From assembly GCF_029963765.1 (NCBI RefSeq), contig NZ_JALBYU010000019.1, positions 61,968-125,967 of the forward strand: a stretch of DNA of 64,000 nucleotides, written 5' to 3'. The notes beneath the pieces were generated by a model, which searched no databases, was not told the origin of the DNA, and saw nothing but the letters and a program-made list of their open reading frames with translations. Positions 9,930-18,664 of this stretch are shown piece after piece. This DNA comes from Pseudomonas sp. UYIF39 (GTDB lineage Bacteria > Pseudomonadota > Gammaproteobacteria > Pseudomonadales > Pseudomonadaceae). The translations under genes were made by a program, and so were the position numbers. Positions within the stretch are counted from its first letter, which is position 1, and every line of letters begins with the position of its first letter.

Positions 9930-10027
9930 AAGATCGCAGCCTCGTTTCACTCGACAGCTCCTACGAGATATTGCGGTGAACGCAGGCAATGTAGGAGCTG
10001 TCGAGTGCAACGAGGCTGCGATCTTTT
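9928..10027. repeat. Long intergenic inverted repeat (REP family)
   Basis: Two 37-base arms (9928-9964 and 9991-10027) match at 36 positions as an inverted repeat around a 26-base centre. The arms contain GTAGGAGCTGTCGAGTG and GAGGCTGCGATCTTTT, a recognised P. fluorescens-group intergenic repeat. It separates the convergent ispD and LysR genes and may act as a bidirectional terminator. Confidence 0.85.
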
Positions 10028-10032
10028 GATCT

Positions 10033-10929
10033 TCAAACGCTGTACTCCGGCCTTAATGCCAACCCCTCCTTCAAATAATCCACCAACTTGCGCACCTTGG
10101 GTGACAGATGCCGTTGCTGTGGATAAAGCGCCCACACGGCAGTGTTCGGCGGTTGGTGGGCTTCCAGCAGCGAAATCAATTCGCCGTTTTTCAGATGCTC
10201 CAGCACGTAGTAATCCGGCAGTTGGCACAATCCAACCCCTTGTAGCGCAGCATCCAGCACTGCTTGCCCACTGTTGCAGCGCCAGTTTCCCTGTACCCGC
10301 TGCGAAAATTCCCGCCCGTTCTGTTCCAGTTGCCACACGTCCGAGCTGCCGATGAGACAGTTGTGGCGGCTGAGTTCCGACAAGCTATGTGGGCGACCAT
10401 ACCGTTCCAGGTAGGACGGTGATGCGCACAGATACATGCGGCGTGGTGCCAGGCGTGTCGCTACCAGCCGCGAGTCCTGCAGGCGACCGAGACGGATCGC
10501 CAGGTCCAGCCCTTCGTGCACGAGGTCGAGTTGACGATTGCTCAGTTCGATGTCGATTCGCAGTTGTGGATAGAGCCCCATGAAACGGGTTACCAGCGGC
10601 ACGATGAATCGTTCACCGTACGCCACGGCGCAGGTCATGCGCAGCATACCTTTGGGTTCACTGGTCAGGTCACCGACCGCGCGCAAGGCTTCTTCGCGGC
10701 CGTCCTGCAAGCGCTGGCAATGTTGCAGAAATGTTTGCCCGGCTTCGGTCAGGGTGACCCGGCGGGTGCTGCGGTAAAGCAGGCGGGTTTGCAGGCGCTC
10801 TTCGAGGCGTACTATTTGTCGACTGATGTGGGAGGACGAAACGCCGAGGCGTTCCGCGGCAGCCGTGAACTGGCTGCACTCGGCCACGGCGACGAACTCG
10901 TCGATACCTTCCCAGCGGTTTTCGGACAT
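10033..10929 (-). CDS. LysR-family transcriptional regulator
   Basis: DNA-binding regulator of 298 residues. The N-terminal winged helix-turn-helix is at about residues 10-70 (FTAAAERLGVSSSHISRQIVRLEERL). The C-terminal periplasmic-binding-like effector domain spans about 90-290. The ATG is preferred to a TTG one codon upstream. It is transcribed away from frmA with 107 bases between starts, so it probably controls frmA-fghA and itself. The effector is unknown; formaldehyde or a glutathione adduct is only an inference from position. Confidence 0.9.
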   Translation of the reverse strand: MSENRWEGIDEFVAVAECSQFTAAAERLGVSSSHISRQIVRLEERLQTRLLYRSTRRVTLTEAGQTFLQHCQRLQDGREEALRAVGDLTSEPKGMLRMTCAVAYGERFIVPLVTRFMGLYPQLRIDIELSNRQLDLVHEGLDLAIRLGRLQDSRLVATRLAPRRMYLCASPSYLERYGRPHSLSELSRHNCLIGSSDVWQLEQNGREFSQRVQGNWRCNSGQAVLDAALQGVGLCQLPDYYVLEHLKNGELISLLEAHQPPNTAVWALYPQQRHLSPKVRKLVDYLKEGLALRPEYSV

Positions 10930-10934
10930 CAAGG

Positions 10935-10956
10935 ATTATCCCTGTATGGCAATAAT
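10935..10956. promoter_or_regulatory. Possible LysR-type binding palindrome
   Basis: ATTAT-N12-ATAAT lies just upstream of the LysR start in the divergent LysR/frmA gap. Size and position fit an autoregulatory LysR site, but no -35/-10 pair can be assigned with confidence. Confidence 0.35.
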
Positions 10957-11036
10957 GTTTTGCTTTTGTCCGGATTATTCACCGTCAGGCGGTGTATTAC
11001 ACTCCCTGTCTCGTTTTTATTCACTGGAGAATCCAC

Positions 11037-12149
11037 ATGATCAAGTCGCGCGCTGCCGTTGCCTTCGAGGCCAAGAAACCCCTCGAGATCGTTGAAGTCG
11101 ATGTCGCCATGCCCAAGGCCGGTGAAGTCCTGCTGCGTGTGGTTGCCTCCGGTGTCTGCCATACCGACGCCTACACGCTGTCGGGCGCGGACCCGGAAGG
11201 TATCTTCCCGTCGATCCTCGGTCACGAAGGTGGCGCGGTGGTTGAGGCGATTGGTGAAGGCGTGACCTCCGTCGCAGTCGGCGATCATGTGATCCCGCTG
11301 TACACCCCGGAATGCCGCCAGTGCAAATTCTGTCTGTCGGGCAAAACCAACCTGTGCCAGGCGATTCGTGCGACTCAGGGTAAAGGCCTGATGCCGGATG
11401 GCACTTCGCGCTTTTCCTACAAAGGCCAGCCAATTTTCCACTACATGGGGACGTCGACGTTCTCCGAGTACACCGTGCTGCCGGAAATCTCCGTCGCCAA
11501 AATTCCAAAAGAAGCGCCACTGGAAAAAGTCTGCCTGCTGGGCTGCGGTGTCACCACCGGCATCGGTGCAGTCCTCAATACCGCCAAGGTAAAACCAGGT
11601 GATACCGTCGCCATTTTCGGCCTCGGCGGCATCGGTCTGTCGGCGGTGATCGGCGCCGTCAAAGCCAAGGCTGCGCGGATCATCGCCATCGACATCAACC
11701 CGGCCAAATTCGAGATCGCCAAACAGTTGGGTGCAACCGATTGTGTGAACCCGAAAGATTTCGACCGTCCGATCCAGGAAGTCATCGTCGACATGACCGA
11801 CGGCGGCGTCGACTTTTCCTTCGAATGCATCGGCAACGTGCAATTGATGCGCGCCGCACTTGAGTGCTGTCACAAGGGCTGGGGCGAGTCGGTCATCATC
11901 GGTGTGGCCGGTGCCGGCCAGGAAATCTCCACCCGTCCATTCCAATTGGTCACCGGTCGCGTCTGGCGCGGTTCGGCGTTCGGTGGCGTGCGTGGCCGTA
12001 CCGAGTTGCCAAGCTACGTCGAAATGGCCGAGACCGGCGAAATCCCACTGGATACTTTCATCACCCACACCATGGGCCTGGAAGATATCAACAAGGCGTT
12101 CGACCTGATGCATGAAGGCAAGAGCATCCGTTCCGTCATCCATTTCTGA
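11037..12149 (+). CDS. frmA: S-(hydroxymethyl)glutathione dehydrogenase / class III alcohol dehydrogenase
   Basis: Oxidises S-hydroxymethylglutathione (formaldehyde plus glutathione) to S-formylglutathione with NAD. It has 370 residues. Catalytic zinc ligands include Cys41 (SGVCHTD) and the His in LGHEGG. The structural zinc site is the four-Cys cluster in ECRQCKFCLSGKTNLCQ (about 92-108). The NAD fold shows GLGGIGLSAV. The start is the ATG after CTGGAGAATCC. fghA, which uses the product, begins 8 bases downstream. An equally used symbol is adhC. Confidence 0.95.
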   Translation: MIKSRAAVAFEAKKPLEIVEVDVAMPKAGEVLLRVVASGVCHTDAYTLSGADPEGIFPSILGHEGGAVVEAIGEGVTSVAVGDHVIPLYTPECRQCKFCLSGKTNLCQAIRATQGKGLMPDGTSRFSYKGQPIFHYMGTSTFSEYTVLPEISVAKIPKEAPLEKVCLLGCGVTTGIGAVLNTAKVKPGDTVAIFGLGGIGLSAVIGAVKAKAARIIAIDINPAKFEIAKQLGATDCVNPKDFDRPIQEVIVDMTDGGVDFSFECIGNVQLMRAALECCHKGWGESVIIGVAGAGQEISTRPFQLVTGRVWRGSAFGGVRGRTELPSYVEMAETGEIPLDTFITHTMGLEDINKAFDLMHEGKSIRSVIHF

Positions 12150-12157
12150 GGTCGGTC

Positions 12158-13003
12158 ATGAGCCTGGAAAATATCTCCTGCCAGAAAAGCTTCGGCGGCT
12201 GGCACAAACGCTATCGGCACCGCTCCGATGTGCTTGGCTGCGACATGGTGTTTGCCGTGTACCTGCCGCCGCAAGCGGAGCAGGGCGGCAAGTTGCCGGT
12301 GCTGTACTGGTTGTCCGGCCTGACCTGCACCGACGAAAACTTCATGCAAAAGGCTGGCGCCATGCGCATGGCTGCCGAGCTTGGGCTGATCATCGTTGCA
12401 CCGGACACCAGTCCTCGCGGTCCCGATGTGCCGGGTGATCCGGATGGCGCCTGGGACTTCGGTCTCGGCGCCGGGTTCTATCTGAACGCCACGCAGGAAC
12501 CCTGGTCCCGGCATTATCGGATGCATGACTATGTCGTGCAGGAATTGCCCGCATTGGTCGAAGCCCATTTCCCGGCGTCGGACAAACGCGGCATCAGCGG
12601 TCATTCCATGGGCGGCCACGGCGCGCTGGTCTGCGCGTTGCGTAATCCGGGACGCTATCAGTCGGTGTCGGCGTTCTCGCCGATCAACAATCCGATGGAC
12701 TGTCCTTGGGGGCAGAAGGCCTTTTCCCGCTACCTGGGGGAAGACCGATCGAAATGGCGCGAGTGGGATGCCTGCGCCCTGATTGCCGAGGCGGACGAGA
12801 AGTTGCCGCTGTTGGTCGACCAAGGTGATCGCGACGATTTCCTGGCCACCCAGCTCAAGCCTGAAGCCTTGCAACAGGCCGCCAAACTGGCCGGTCATCC
12901 GCTGACATTGCGCTTGCAACCCGGCTACGATCACAGCTATTTCTTCATCGCCAGCTTCATCGCCGACCACCTGCAACATCATGGGCGCGCTCTAAGCGCC
13001 TAA
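12158..13003 (+). CDS. fghA: S-formylglutathione hydrolase
   Basis: Hydrolyses S-formylglutathione to formate and glutathione, completing the formaldehyde detoxification begun by frmA. It has 281 residues and an esterase D fold. The nucleophile elbow is GHSMGGHG with Ser149. The acid is in the QGDRDDF segment near 226-232, and the His is in GYDHSYFF near the C-terminus. It is followed by a hairpin and T-run directly ahead of ispF. Confidence 0.95.
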   Translation: MSLENISCQKSFGGWHKRYRHRSDVLGCDMVFAVYLPPQAEQGGKLPVLYWLSGLTCTDENFMQKAGAMRMAAELGLIIVAPDTSPRGPDVPGDPDGAWDFGLGAGFYLNATQEPWSRHYRMHDYVVQELPALVEAHFPASDKRGISGHSMGGHGALVCALRNPGRYQSVSAFSPINNPMDCPWGQKAFSRYLGEDRSKWREWDACALIAEADEKLPLLVDQGDRDDFLATQLKPEALQQAAKLAGHPLTLRLQPGYDHSYFFIASFIADHLQHHGRALSA

Positions 13004-13026
13004 TGTCCGACAAAGCAGGTAGAATC

Positions 13027-13055
13027 ACGCCCTGACAAAAATCGGGGCGTTTTTT
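13027..13055 (+). terminator. Terminator between fghA and ispF
   Basis: The stem ACGCCC / GGGCGT with a 12-base loop is followed by six T and then immediately by the ispF ATG. It probably ends the frmA-fghA transcript. Confidence 0.6.
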
Positions 13056-13529
13056 ATGCGTATTGGCCACGGCTATGATGTGCACCGTTTCGCTGAAGGC
13101 GATTTCATTACTCTGGGCGGCGTGCGCATTGCACACGGCTTTGGGCTGCTCGCTCACTCCGACGGTGACGTCCTGCTGCACGCCTTGAGCGATGCCTTGC
13201 TCGGCGCCGCTGCGCTGGGTGATATCGGCAAGCACTTCCCGGACACCGACCCGACATTCAAGGGCGCCGACAGCCGAGTGCTGTTGCGTCACGTCGTCAC
13301 ACTGATCCATGCCAAGGGCTGGAAAGTCGGCAACGTCGATAACACCATCGTCGCCCAGGCGCCGAAAATGGCCCCGCATATCGAATCGATGCGCGCGCTG
13401 ATTGCCGCGGATCTTCAAGTTGAGTTGGATCAAGTGAACGTGAAAGCTACCACCACCGAAAAGCTCGGCTTTGTCGGTCGCGAAGAAGGTATTGCCGTGC
13501 ACTCCGTTGCCTTGTTGCTGCGCGCATGA
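13056..13529 (+). CDS. ispF: 2-C-methyl-D-erythritol 2,4-cyclodiphosphate synthase
   Basis: Cyclises CDP-ME-2-phosphate in the MEP pathway. It has 157 residues. The zinc ligands Asp8, His10 (GYDVH) and His42 (VLLHAL) are all present, with the family motif LAHSDGDV. It overlaps truD by four bases (ATGA), the first of a run of coupled genes ispF-truD-surE-pcm. Confidence 0.97.
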   Translation: MRIGHGYDVHRFAEGDFITLGGVRIAHGFGLLAHSDGDVLLHALSDALLGAAALGDIGKHFPDTDPTFKGADSRVLLRHVVTLIHAKGWKVGNVDNTIVAQAPKMAPHIESMRALIAADLQVELDQVNVKATTTEKLGFVGREEGIAVHSVALLLRA

Positions 13530-14584
13530 ACGAACTGCAATTGCTCGGCCCGCGTGCCTATGGCGAAGCCCTCGGCACCGCAGTATTGAAAGCCACGGCG
13601 GAAGATTTTCAGGTCGATGAAGTCCTCAATATCCCCCTCAGTGGCGACGGCGAACACTTGTGGATCTGGGTGGAAAAGCGCGGTCTGAATACCGAAGAAG
13701 CAGCACGGCGGATCGCCAAGGCGGCGGGCGTGCCGTTGCGCACCGTCAGTTACGCGGGCCTCAAGGATCGTCAGGCGCTGACTCGCCAGTGGTTCAGTGT
13801 GCAGCTGCCGGGCAAGGCTGATCCTGATCTGTCGGCGGCCGAAAACGACACCCTGAAAATCCTCAAGACTGGCCGGCACAAGCGCAAGCTGCAACGCGGC
13901 GCTCACTCGGCCAATGGCTTCACGTTGCGACTGACACAATTCGCTGGCGACAAAGCGGCGATCGAGGAGCGTCTGCAACTGATTGCCAAGCAAGGTATTC
14001 CCAACTATTTCGGCGCCCAGCGTTTTGGGTTTGACGGCGGTAACGTGGTCGATGCCCGTGCCTGGGCTGCGCGTAAAGCGTTGCCGGAGCAGCGCAACGT
14101 GCGTTCGCGTCTGCTCTCTACGGCGCGCAGTTTTCTGTTTAATCAGGTGTTGGCGGCGCGTGTTGCCGATGGCAGCTGGCAGCGTGCTCAGGTCGGCGAT
14201 CTGCTGGCCTTCACCGATAGCCGCAGCTTTTTCCCCGCCGGTGAAGCGGAATGCAGCGACCCGCGTCTGGCGATTCTCGATCTGCACCCGACCGGTCCGC
14301 AGTGGGGCGAAGGTGACTCGCCGGCCACTGGCGCTGTCCATGAACTGGAGCAGGCAATTGCCACTCGCGAAGCGGACTTGCGTGATTGGTTGATTAACGC
14401 CGGTATGAGCCACGAACGTCGCATCCTGCGGCTGCCCATTGGTGGGTTGACGTGGCATTATCCCGAACCTGACATTCTGCAACTGGAATTCGTCCTCCCG
14501 GCCGGATGCTTCGCCACCGTATTGGTGCGCGAGCTCGTTGATCTGGTGCCGGTGGGGCAGACGGACAGCCCATGCGTATTCTGA
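13526..14584 (+). CDS. truD: tRNA pseudouridine(13) synthase
   Basis: Isomerises U13 of tRNA(Glu). It has 352 residues. The catalytic Asp81 lies in the family motif YAGLKDRQA, and NYFGAQRFG is the second TruD hallmark. It overlaps ispF by 4 bases and surE by 13 bases, so translation is coupled. Confidence 0.95.
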   Translation: MNELQLLGPRAYGEALGTAVLKATAEDFQVDEVLNIPLSGDGEHLWIWVEKRGLNTEEAARRIAKAAGVPLRTVSYAGLKDRQALTRQWFSVQLPGKADPDLSAAENDTLKILKTGRHKRKLQRGAHSANGFTLRLTQFAGDKAAIEERLQLIAKQGIPNYFGAQRFGFDGGNVVDARAWAARKALPEQRNVRSRLLSTARSFLFNQVLAARVADGSWQRAQVGDLLAFTDSRSFFPAGEAECSDPRLAILDLHPTGPQWGEGDSPATGAVHELEQAIATREADLRDWLINAGMSHERRILRLPIGGLTWHYPEPDILQLEFVLPAGCFATVLVRELVDLVPVGQTDSPCVF

Positions 14585-15321
14585 TTTCTAACGACGATGG
14601 GGTAACCGCACCCGGTCTCGCCGCGCTTTATGCTGCGCTGGCGGATTACACCGAATGCGTGGTTATCGCCCCGGACCAAGACAAAAGCGGCGCCAGCAGC
14701 TCGCTGACACTCGACCGTCCGTTACACCCGCAAACCCTGCCCAACGGCTTTATCAGCCTCAATGGCACACCGACCGATTGCGTGCACCTGGGCCTCAATG
14801 GCTTGCTGGAGCGCGAGCCGGACATGGTGGTTTCGGGCATCAACCTGGGCGCAAACCTTGGGGATGACGTTTTGTATTCCGGCACCGTGGCGGCGGCCCT
14901 TGAGGGACGTTTCCTGGCGCATCCTTCGTTTGCCTTTTCGTTGGTCTCACGGCAAGTGGAGAACCTTCCCACAGCCGCGTACTTTGCGCGCAAACTGGTA
15001 GAGGCTCACGCGGACCTTGAACTGCCGCCGCGCACGGTACTGAACGTGAACATTCCCAATTTGCCGCTGGACCACATCCGCGGTATCCAGCTGACCCGCC
15101 TCGGACATCGCGCACGTGCTGCAGCGCCGATGAAAGTGGTCGATCCGCGCGGTAAATCCGGTTACTGGATTGCGGCGGCGGGGGATGCCGAAGACGGCGG
15201 CCCGGGCACCGATTTTCATGCGGTGATGCAAGGCTATGTTTCAATCACTCCACTGCAACTGGATCGCACCTTTAATGATGCCTTCAGAAGTCTCGATGGC
15301 TGGCTGGAGGGGCTGAACTAA
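14572..15321 (+). CDS. surE: 5'/3'-nucleotidase SurE
   Basis: Metal-dependent nucleotidase and exopolyphosphatase linked to stationary-phase survival. It has 249 residues. The metal site NDDG is at residues 7-10, with SGINLGANLGDDVLYSGTV further on. The start lies inside the truD 3' end and the stop shares one base with the pcm start. The surE-pcm-nlpD-rpoS cluster is conserved across gammaproteobacteria. Confidence 0.96.
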   Translation: MRILISNDDGVTAPGLAALYAALADYTECVVIAPDQDKSGASSSLTLDRPLHPQTLPNGFISLNGTPTDCVHLGLNGLLEREPDMVVSGINLGANLGDDVLYSGTVAAALEGRFLAHPSFAFSLVSRQVENLPTAAYFARKLVEAHADLELPPRTVLNVNIPNLPLDHIRGIQLTRLGHRARAAAPMKVVDPRGKSGYWIAAAGDAEDGGPGTDFHAVMQGYVSITPLQLDRTFNDAFRSLDGWLEGLN

Positions 15322-15998
15322 TGGCTCGTGAACAAGACGATATTCTGCGTCGTGGCATCGGGATGACCTCACAACGGACCCGTGAGCGCCTTATTCAGCG
15401 CCTGTATGAAGAGGGAATTTCCAACGCCAAGGTGCTGGAAGTCATTCGCCGTACACCGCGTCACCTGTTTGTCGACGAGGCGCTGGCTCACCGTGCCTAC
15501 GAAGACACGGCGCTGCCGATCGGCAATAACCAGACCATCTCGCAGCCATATATGGTGGCTCGCATGAGCGAGTTGCTGCTGGAGGCAGGTCCTCTCGACA
15601 AGGTGATGGAAATCGGCACCGGGTCGGGCTATCAGACGGCGGTACTGTCGCAACTGGTCGAACGGGTATTTTCCGTCGAGCGCATCAAGGTTCTGCAGGA
15701 CCGGGCCAAGGAACGCCTGGTGGAACTGAACCTGCGCAACGTGGTGTTCCGCTGGGGCGATGGTTGGGAAGGCTGGCCGGCGCTGGCACCTTACAACGGC
15801 ATTATCGTGACTGCGGTCGCGACCGATGTACCTCAGGCGCTGCTTGATCAATTAGCGCCAGGAGGGCGGCTGGTGATCCCGGTCGGATCGGGTGAGGTTC
15901 AACAATTGATGCTGATCATCCGGGAAGAGCAGGGCTTTTCCAGGCGTGTTCTGGGGGCTGTTCGCTTCGTCCCGTTACTCAATGGGCCGCTCGCCTGA
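15321..15998 (+). CDS. pcm: Protein-L-isoaspartate O-methyltransferase
   Basis: SAM-dependent repair enzyme that methylates isoaspartyl residues of aged proteins. The SAM motif I is MEIGTGSGYQTAVLSQL, preceded by NQTISQPYMVARM. Two starts are possible. The ATG overlapping the surE stop has a strong GGAGGGG upstream and gives 225 residues. An internal ATG at 15363 gives the 211-residue form usual in Pseudomonas. The longer form is listed because of its ribosome site. Confidence 0.93.
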   Translation: MAREQDDILRRGIGMTSQRTRERLIQRLYEEGISNAKVLEVIRRTPRHLFVDEALAHRAYEDTALPIGNNQTISQPYMVARMSELLLEAGPLDKVMEIGTGSGYQTAVLSQLVERVFSVERIKVLQDRAKERLVELNLRNVVFRWGDGWEGWPALAPYNGIIVTAVATDVPQALLDQLAPGGRLVIPVGSGEVQQLMLIIREEQGFSRRVLGAVRFVPLLNGPLA

Positions 15999-16209
15999 GC
16001 ATTTGTTTCAGCGCGCTGAATTCTCTTCGATTGCTCCTGTCTTACAGCGGCATCGATCAGTTAAACGGGATTCATCGTCAGGCAGCAAACGTGTGCGCGA
16101 AGCCATTTCGCTTCATTAAAGGTAAAGCCTGCACGGCCCGTTATACTTGCGACATTTCATGCCGGAACACGGCAATCCACATTTTCAGCCACCACAAAGG
16201 GAGCGGCGG

Positions 16210-17067
16210 GTGAGTCTCACAGTCATTGCGCAGCGAATGGGTAAAACGAGCTTTCAGCGCCTGGTGACTGGCCTTGTCTTGAGCACCTTGCTGGTAGGTT
16301 GCTCCAGCAACAAGTCGAGCGATGTACGCGTTGTCGATCGCAACAACGCCGTCCCCCAGCGTCCGGCGGTGACCACGGGTCAATACGTCGTCCGACCTAA
16401 AGACACCTTGTTCTCCATCGCCTTTCGCTACGGTTGGGACTACAAGGCCCTCGCGGCACGTAACAACATTCCTGCGCCTTACACGATCCATCCGGGTCAG
16501 ACGATTCGCTTTGATGGTCGCACCGGATCAACGCCGACGCCGGTGGTCAGCGCCACCGATTCAACGCCTTCTTCGTCGCTGAAAACCACGGTAATCCGGC
16601 GCCAGGCGAATGGCGCAACCACGAGCACAGTAGTGGTTGCACCGTCCGTCGCCAGCAAGCCAACCCCTGCTCCGATGCCTCCTGCCGGTCCGGCCCCGAC
16701 CGGCTGGGGGTGGCCATCTAATGGCATTCTTATTGGAAAATTCTCTTCAAACGGCAGTTTGAATAAAGGAATTGATATCGCTGGGGATTTGGGACAGCCT
16801 GTTTTAGCTGCGTCTGATGGGACGGTGGTATACGCCGGGAGTGGCTTAAGGGGCTACGGCGAATTAGTCATCATCAAACACAGCGACACCTACGTCAGTG
16901 CCTACGGACATAACCGCAGGCTGTTGGTTCGGGAGGGGCAGCAGGTCAAAGTCGGACAGACAATTGCCGAAATGGGGTCAACGGGTACAGACCGGGTGAA
17001 GCTGCATTTTGAGATTCGCCGACAAGGTAAACCTGTAGATCCGCTGCAATTCCTGCCACGTCGTTGA
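16210..17067 (+). CDS. nlpD: Lipoprotein NlpD, LysM and degenerate M23 domains
   Basis: Outer-membrane lipoprotein that activates peptidoglycan amidases at division. The GTG start follows AAAGGGAGCGG and gives 285 residues. The signal peptide ends at the lipobox LLVGC (Cys31). A LysM domain is at about 57-100, followed by a Thr/Ser/Pro-rich linker. The C-terminal M23 domain (NKGIDIAGDLGQPVLAA ... LHFEIRRQG) lacks the full zinc-ligand set, as expected for an activator rather than an enzyme. By analogy with relatives the main rpoS promoter lies inside this gene. Confidence 0.93.
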   Translation: MSLTVIAQRMGKTSFQRLVTGLVLSTLLVGCSSNKSSDVRVVDRNNAVPQRPAVTTGQYVVRPKDTLFSIAFRYGWDYKALAARNNIPAPYTIHPGQTIRFDGRTGSTPTPVVSATDSTPSSSLKTTVIRRQANGATTSTVVVAPSVASKPTPAPMPPAGPAPTGWGWPSNGILIGKFSSNGSLNKGIDIAGDLGQPVLAASDGTVVYAGSGLRGYGELVIIKHSDTYVSAYGHNRRLLVREGQQVKVGQTIAEMGSTGTDRVKLHFEIRRQGKPVDPLQFLPRR

Positions 17068-17077
17068 TCGCTTTCCA

Positions 17078-17106
17078 GCCTGTTCCGTCACGTAGAGGGA
17101 ACAGGC
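17078..17106 (+). promoter_or_regulatory. Hairpin in the nlpD-rpoS gap
   Basis: A nine-pair stem (GCCTGTTCC / GGAACAGGC) with an 11-base loop lies about 70 bases before rpoS. No T-run follows, so it is more likely part of the rpoS leader or an mRNA processing structure than a terminator. Confidence 0.4.
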
Positions 17107-17172
17107 TCCAGCGTTGCCAGGGATAAAGGCGCCGCTTGAGCCTGAGGTCGAACTCACCAAAGGACTATAACA

Positions 17173-18180
17173 ATGGCTCTCAGTAAAGAAGTGCCGGAGT
17201 TTGACATCGACGATGAGGTTCTCCTGATGGAGACCGGCATCGGTACGGATTCGATGTCGAATGATGAAGGGGCTGCTCCACCTTCCGTTCGTGCCAAATC
17301 CAAACACTCCGCCTCGTTAAAGCAACACAAGTACATTGACTACACGCGTGCACTCGATGCCACGCAGCTGTACCTCAATGAGATTGGCTTTTCCCCTCTG
17401 CTGTCCCCCGAAGAAGAAGTTCATTTTGCGCGGTTGTCGCAAAGTGGAGATCCGGCTGGGCGCAAACGCATGATTGAAAGTAACCTGCGGCTGGTGGTGA
17501 AAATCGCCCGGCGTTACGTCAATCGTGGTCTGTCGCTGCTGGACCTGATCGAAGAGGGCAACCTCGGTCTTATCCGGGCGGTAGAGAAGTTCGACCCCGA
17601 ACGCGGCTTCCGCTTTTCGACCTACGCAACCTGGTGGATTCGTCAGACCATCGAGCGCGCGATCATGAATCAGACCCGGACTATCCGGTTGCCGATTCAT
17701 GTGGTCAAAGAGCTCAACGTGTACCTGCGGGCTGCACGGGAGCTGACGCAAAAACTCGATCACGAACCCTCACCCGAAGAAATTGCCAACCTGCTGGAAA
17801 AACCAGTGGGAGAGGTCAAGCGCATGCTCGGCCTGAACGAGCGGGTTTCTTCGGTCGACGTCTCGCTGGGTCCGGATTCGGATAAAACCCTGCTGGACAC
17901 CCTTACCGATGACCGTCCAACCGATCCATGTGAACTGTTGCAGGATGACGACCTGTCGCAGAGCATTGATCAATGGCTCTCGGAGCTGACCGACAAGCAA
18001 CGCGAAGTGGTGATACGCCGCTTTGGCCTGCGTGGTCACGAGAGCAGCACGCTTGAAGATGTAGGCCTGGAGATTGGCCTGACCCGGGAGCGGGTCAGAC
18101 AGATTCAGGTTGAAGGCCTGAAGCGTCTTCGGGAGATTCTCGAGAAGAATGGCCTGTCGAGCGAGTCGCTGTTTCAATAA
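17173..18180 (+). CDS. rpoS: RNA polymerase sigma factor RpoS
   Basis: Stationary-phase and general-stress sigma factor. It has 335 residues. Region 1.2 is at DATQLYLNEIG, region 2 covers ESNLRLVVKIARRYVNRGL, DLIEEGNLGLIRAVEKF and FSTYATWWIRQ, and region 4 ends with the helix-turn-helix TLEDVGLEIGLTRERVRQIQ. The ribosome site AAAGGA precedes the ATG. It is intact, unlike the rpoS mutants sometimes found in laboratory lines. A strong terminator follows. Confidence 0.98.
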   Translation: MALSKEVPEFDIDDEVLLMETGIGTDSMSNDEGAAPPSVRAKSKHSASLKQHKYIDYTRALDATQLYLNEIGFSPLLSPEEEVHFARLSQSGDPAGRKRMIESNLRLVVKIARRYVNRGLSLLDLIEEGNLGLIRAVEKFDPERGFRFSTYATWWIRQTIERAIMNQTRTIRLPIHVVKELNVYLRAARELTQKLDHEPSPEEIANLLEKPVGEVKRMLGLNERVSSVDVSLGPDSDKTLLDTLTDDRPTDPCELLQDDDLSQSIDQWLSELTDKQREVVIRRFGLRGHESSTLEDVGLEIGLTRERVRQIQVEGLKRLREILEKNGLSSESLFQ

Positions 18181-18206
18181 GTAATTTGCTGACTGGCATT
18201 AAGAAG

Positions 18207-18229
18207 CCCCGACCGGTTCGGGGTTTTTT
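18207..18229 (+). terminator. rpoS terminator
   Basis: CCCCGA pairs with TCGGGG around a five-base loop, followed by six T. A classic intrinsic terminator 27 bases after rpoS. Confidence 0.85.
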
Positions 18230-18290
18230 ATTGCCCGGGAGACAGGCTGGGAGTTTCCTTCGTCATCATCTCTGGTTTGTAGTCTCTCGC

Positions 18291-18308
18291 TGTAAGTGTT
18301 TGCTTACT
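18291..18308. promoter_or_regulatory. GacA upstream activating sequence of rsmZ
   Basis: TGTAAG-N6-CTTACT matches the GacA box TGTAAGN6CTTACA at 11 of 12 defined positions. It lies about 175-190 bases upstream of the RsmZ 5' end, the spacing expected for Gac-controlled Rsm RNA promoters. Phosphorylated GacA should bind here. Confidence 0.85.
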
Positions 18309-18480
18309 CTTTCGTAAGTGTTCGCTATTTTCATGGGTAGCAGCAGTACATATTCCTACGTGAGATAAGATTAACTAATTGATTTATATGCTTATTTTTT
18401 TATATTAATAGCTTGTGACAAGCAGTTTCAGCTATCGGGGGAGATTGCTCTTGGTAGGGAACTCTCTAGTATCTGAACTG

Positions 18481-18609
18481 TGTCGACGGACAGACACGCC
18501 CTTCAAGGACGAGGGGAAAGGACATCGCAGGAAGCGATTCATCAGGACGATGAAAAGGAACACAGGGAATAGGGAAAAAATGTGGGCGGGTCAAACCGCC
18601 CCTTTTTTT
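18481..18609 (+). ncRNA. rsmZ: RsmZ regulatory RNA
   Basis: Sequesters RsmA/RsmE translational repressors in the Gac/Rsm cascade. The 5' end TGTCGACGGA is the same as in known Pseudomonas RsmZ. About eight GGA motifs follow, several in hairpin loops (for example CGCAGGAAGCG and ATCAGGACGAT). The 3' end is a GGGCGG/CCGCCC stem plus seven T. The rpoS-rsmZ-fdxA position is the known locus. No start codon or reading frame is involved. Confidence 0.92.
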
Positions 18610-18624
18610 GCCTGCAGAAAAGCA

Positions 18625-18647
18625 AAAAGGCCCGCGAGGGGCCTTTT
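18625..18647 (-). terminator. fdxA terminator (minus strand)
   Basis: AAAAGGCCC and GGGCCTTTT pair around GCGAG. Read on the minus strand it follows fdxA and ends in a T-run. It lies back to back with the RsmZ terminator. Confidence 0.8.
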
Positions 18648-18664
18648 CGAGAGCGCGGAAATAA

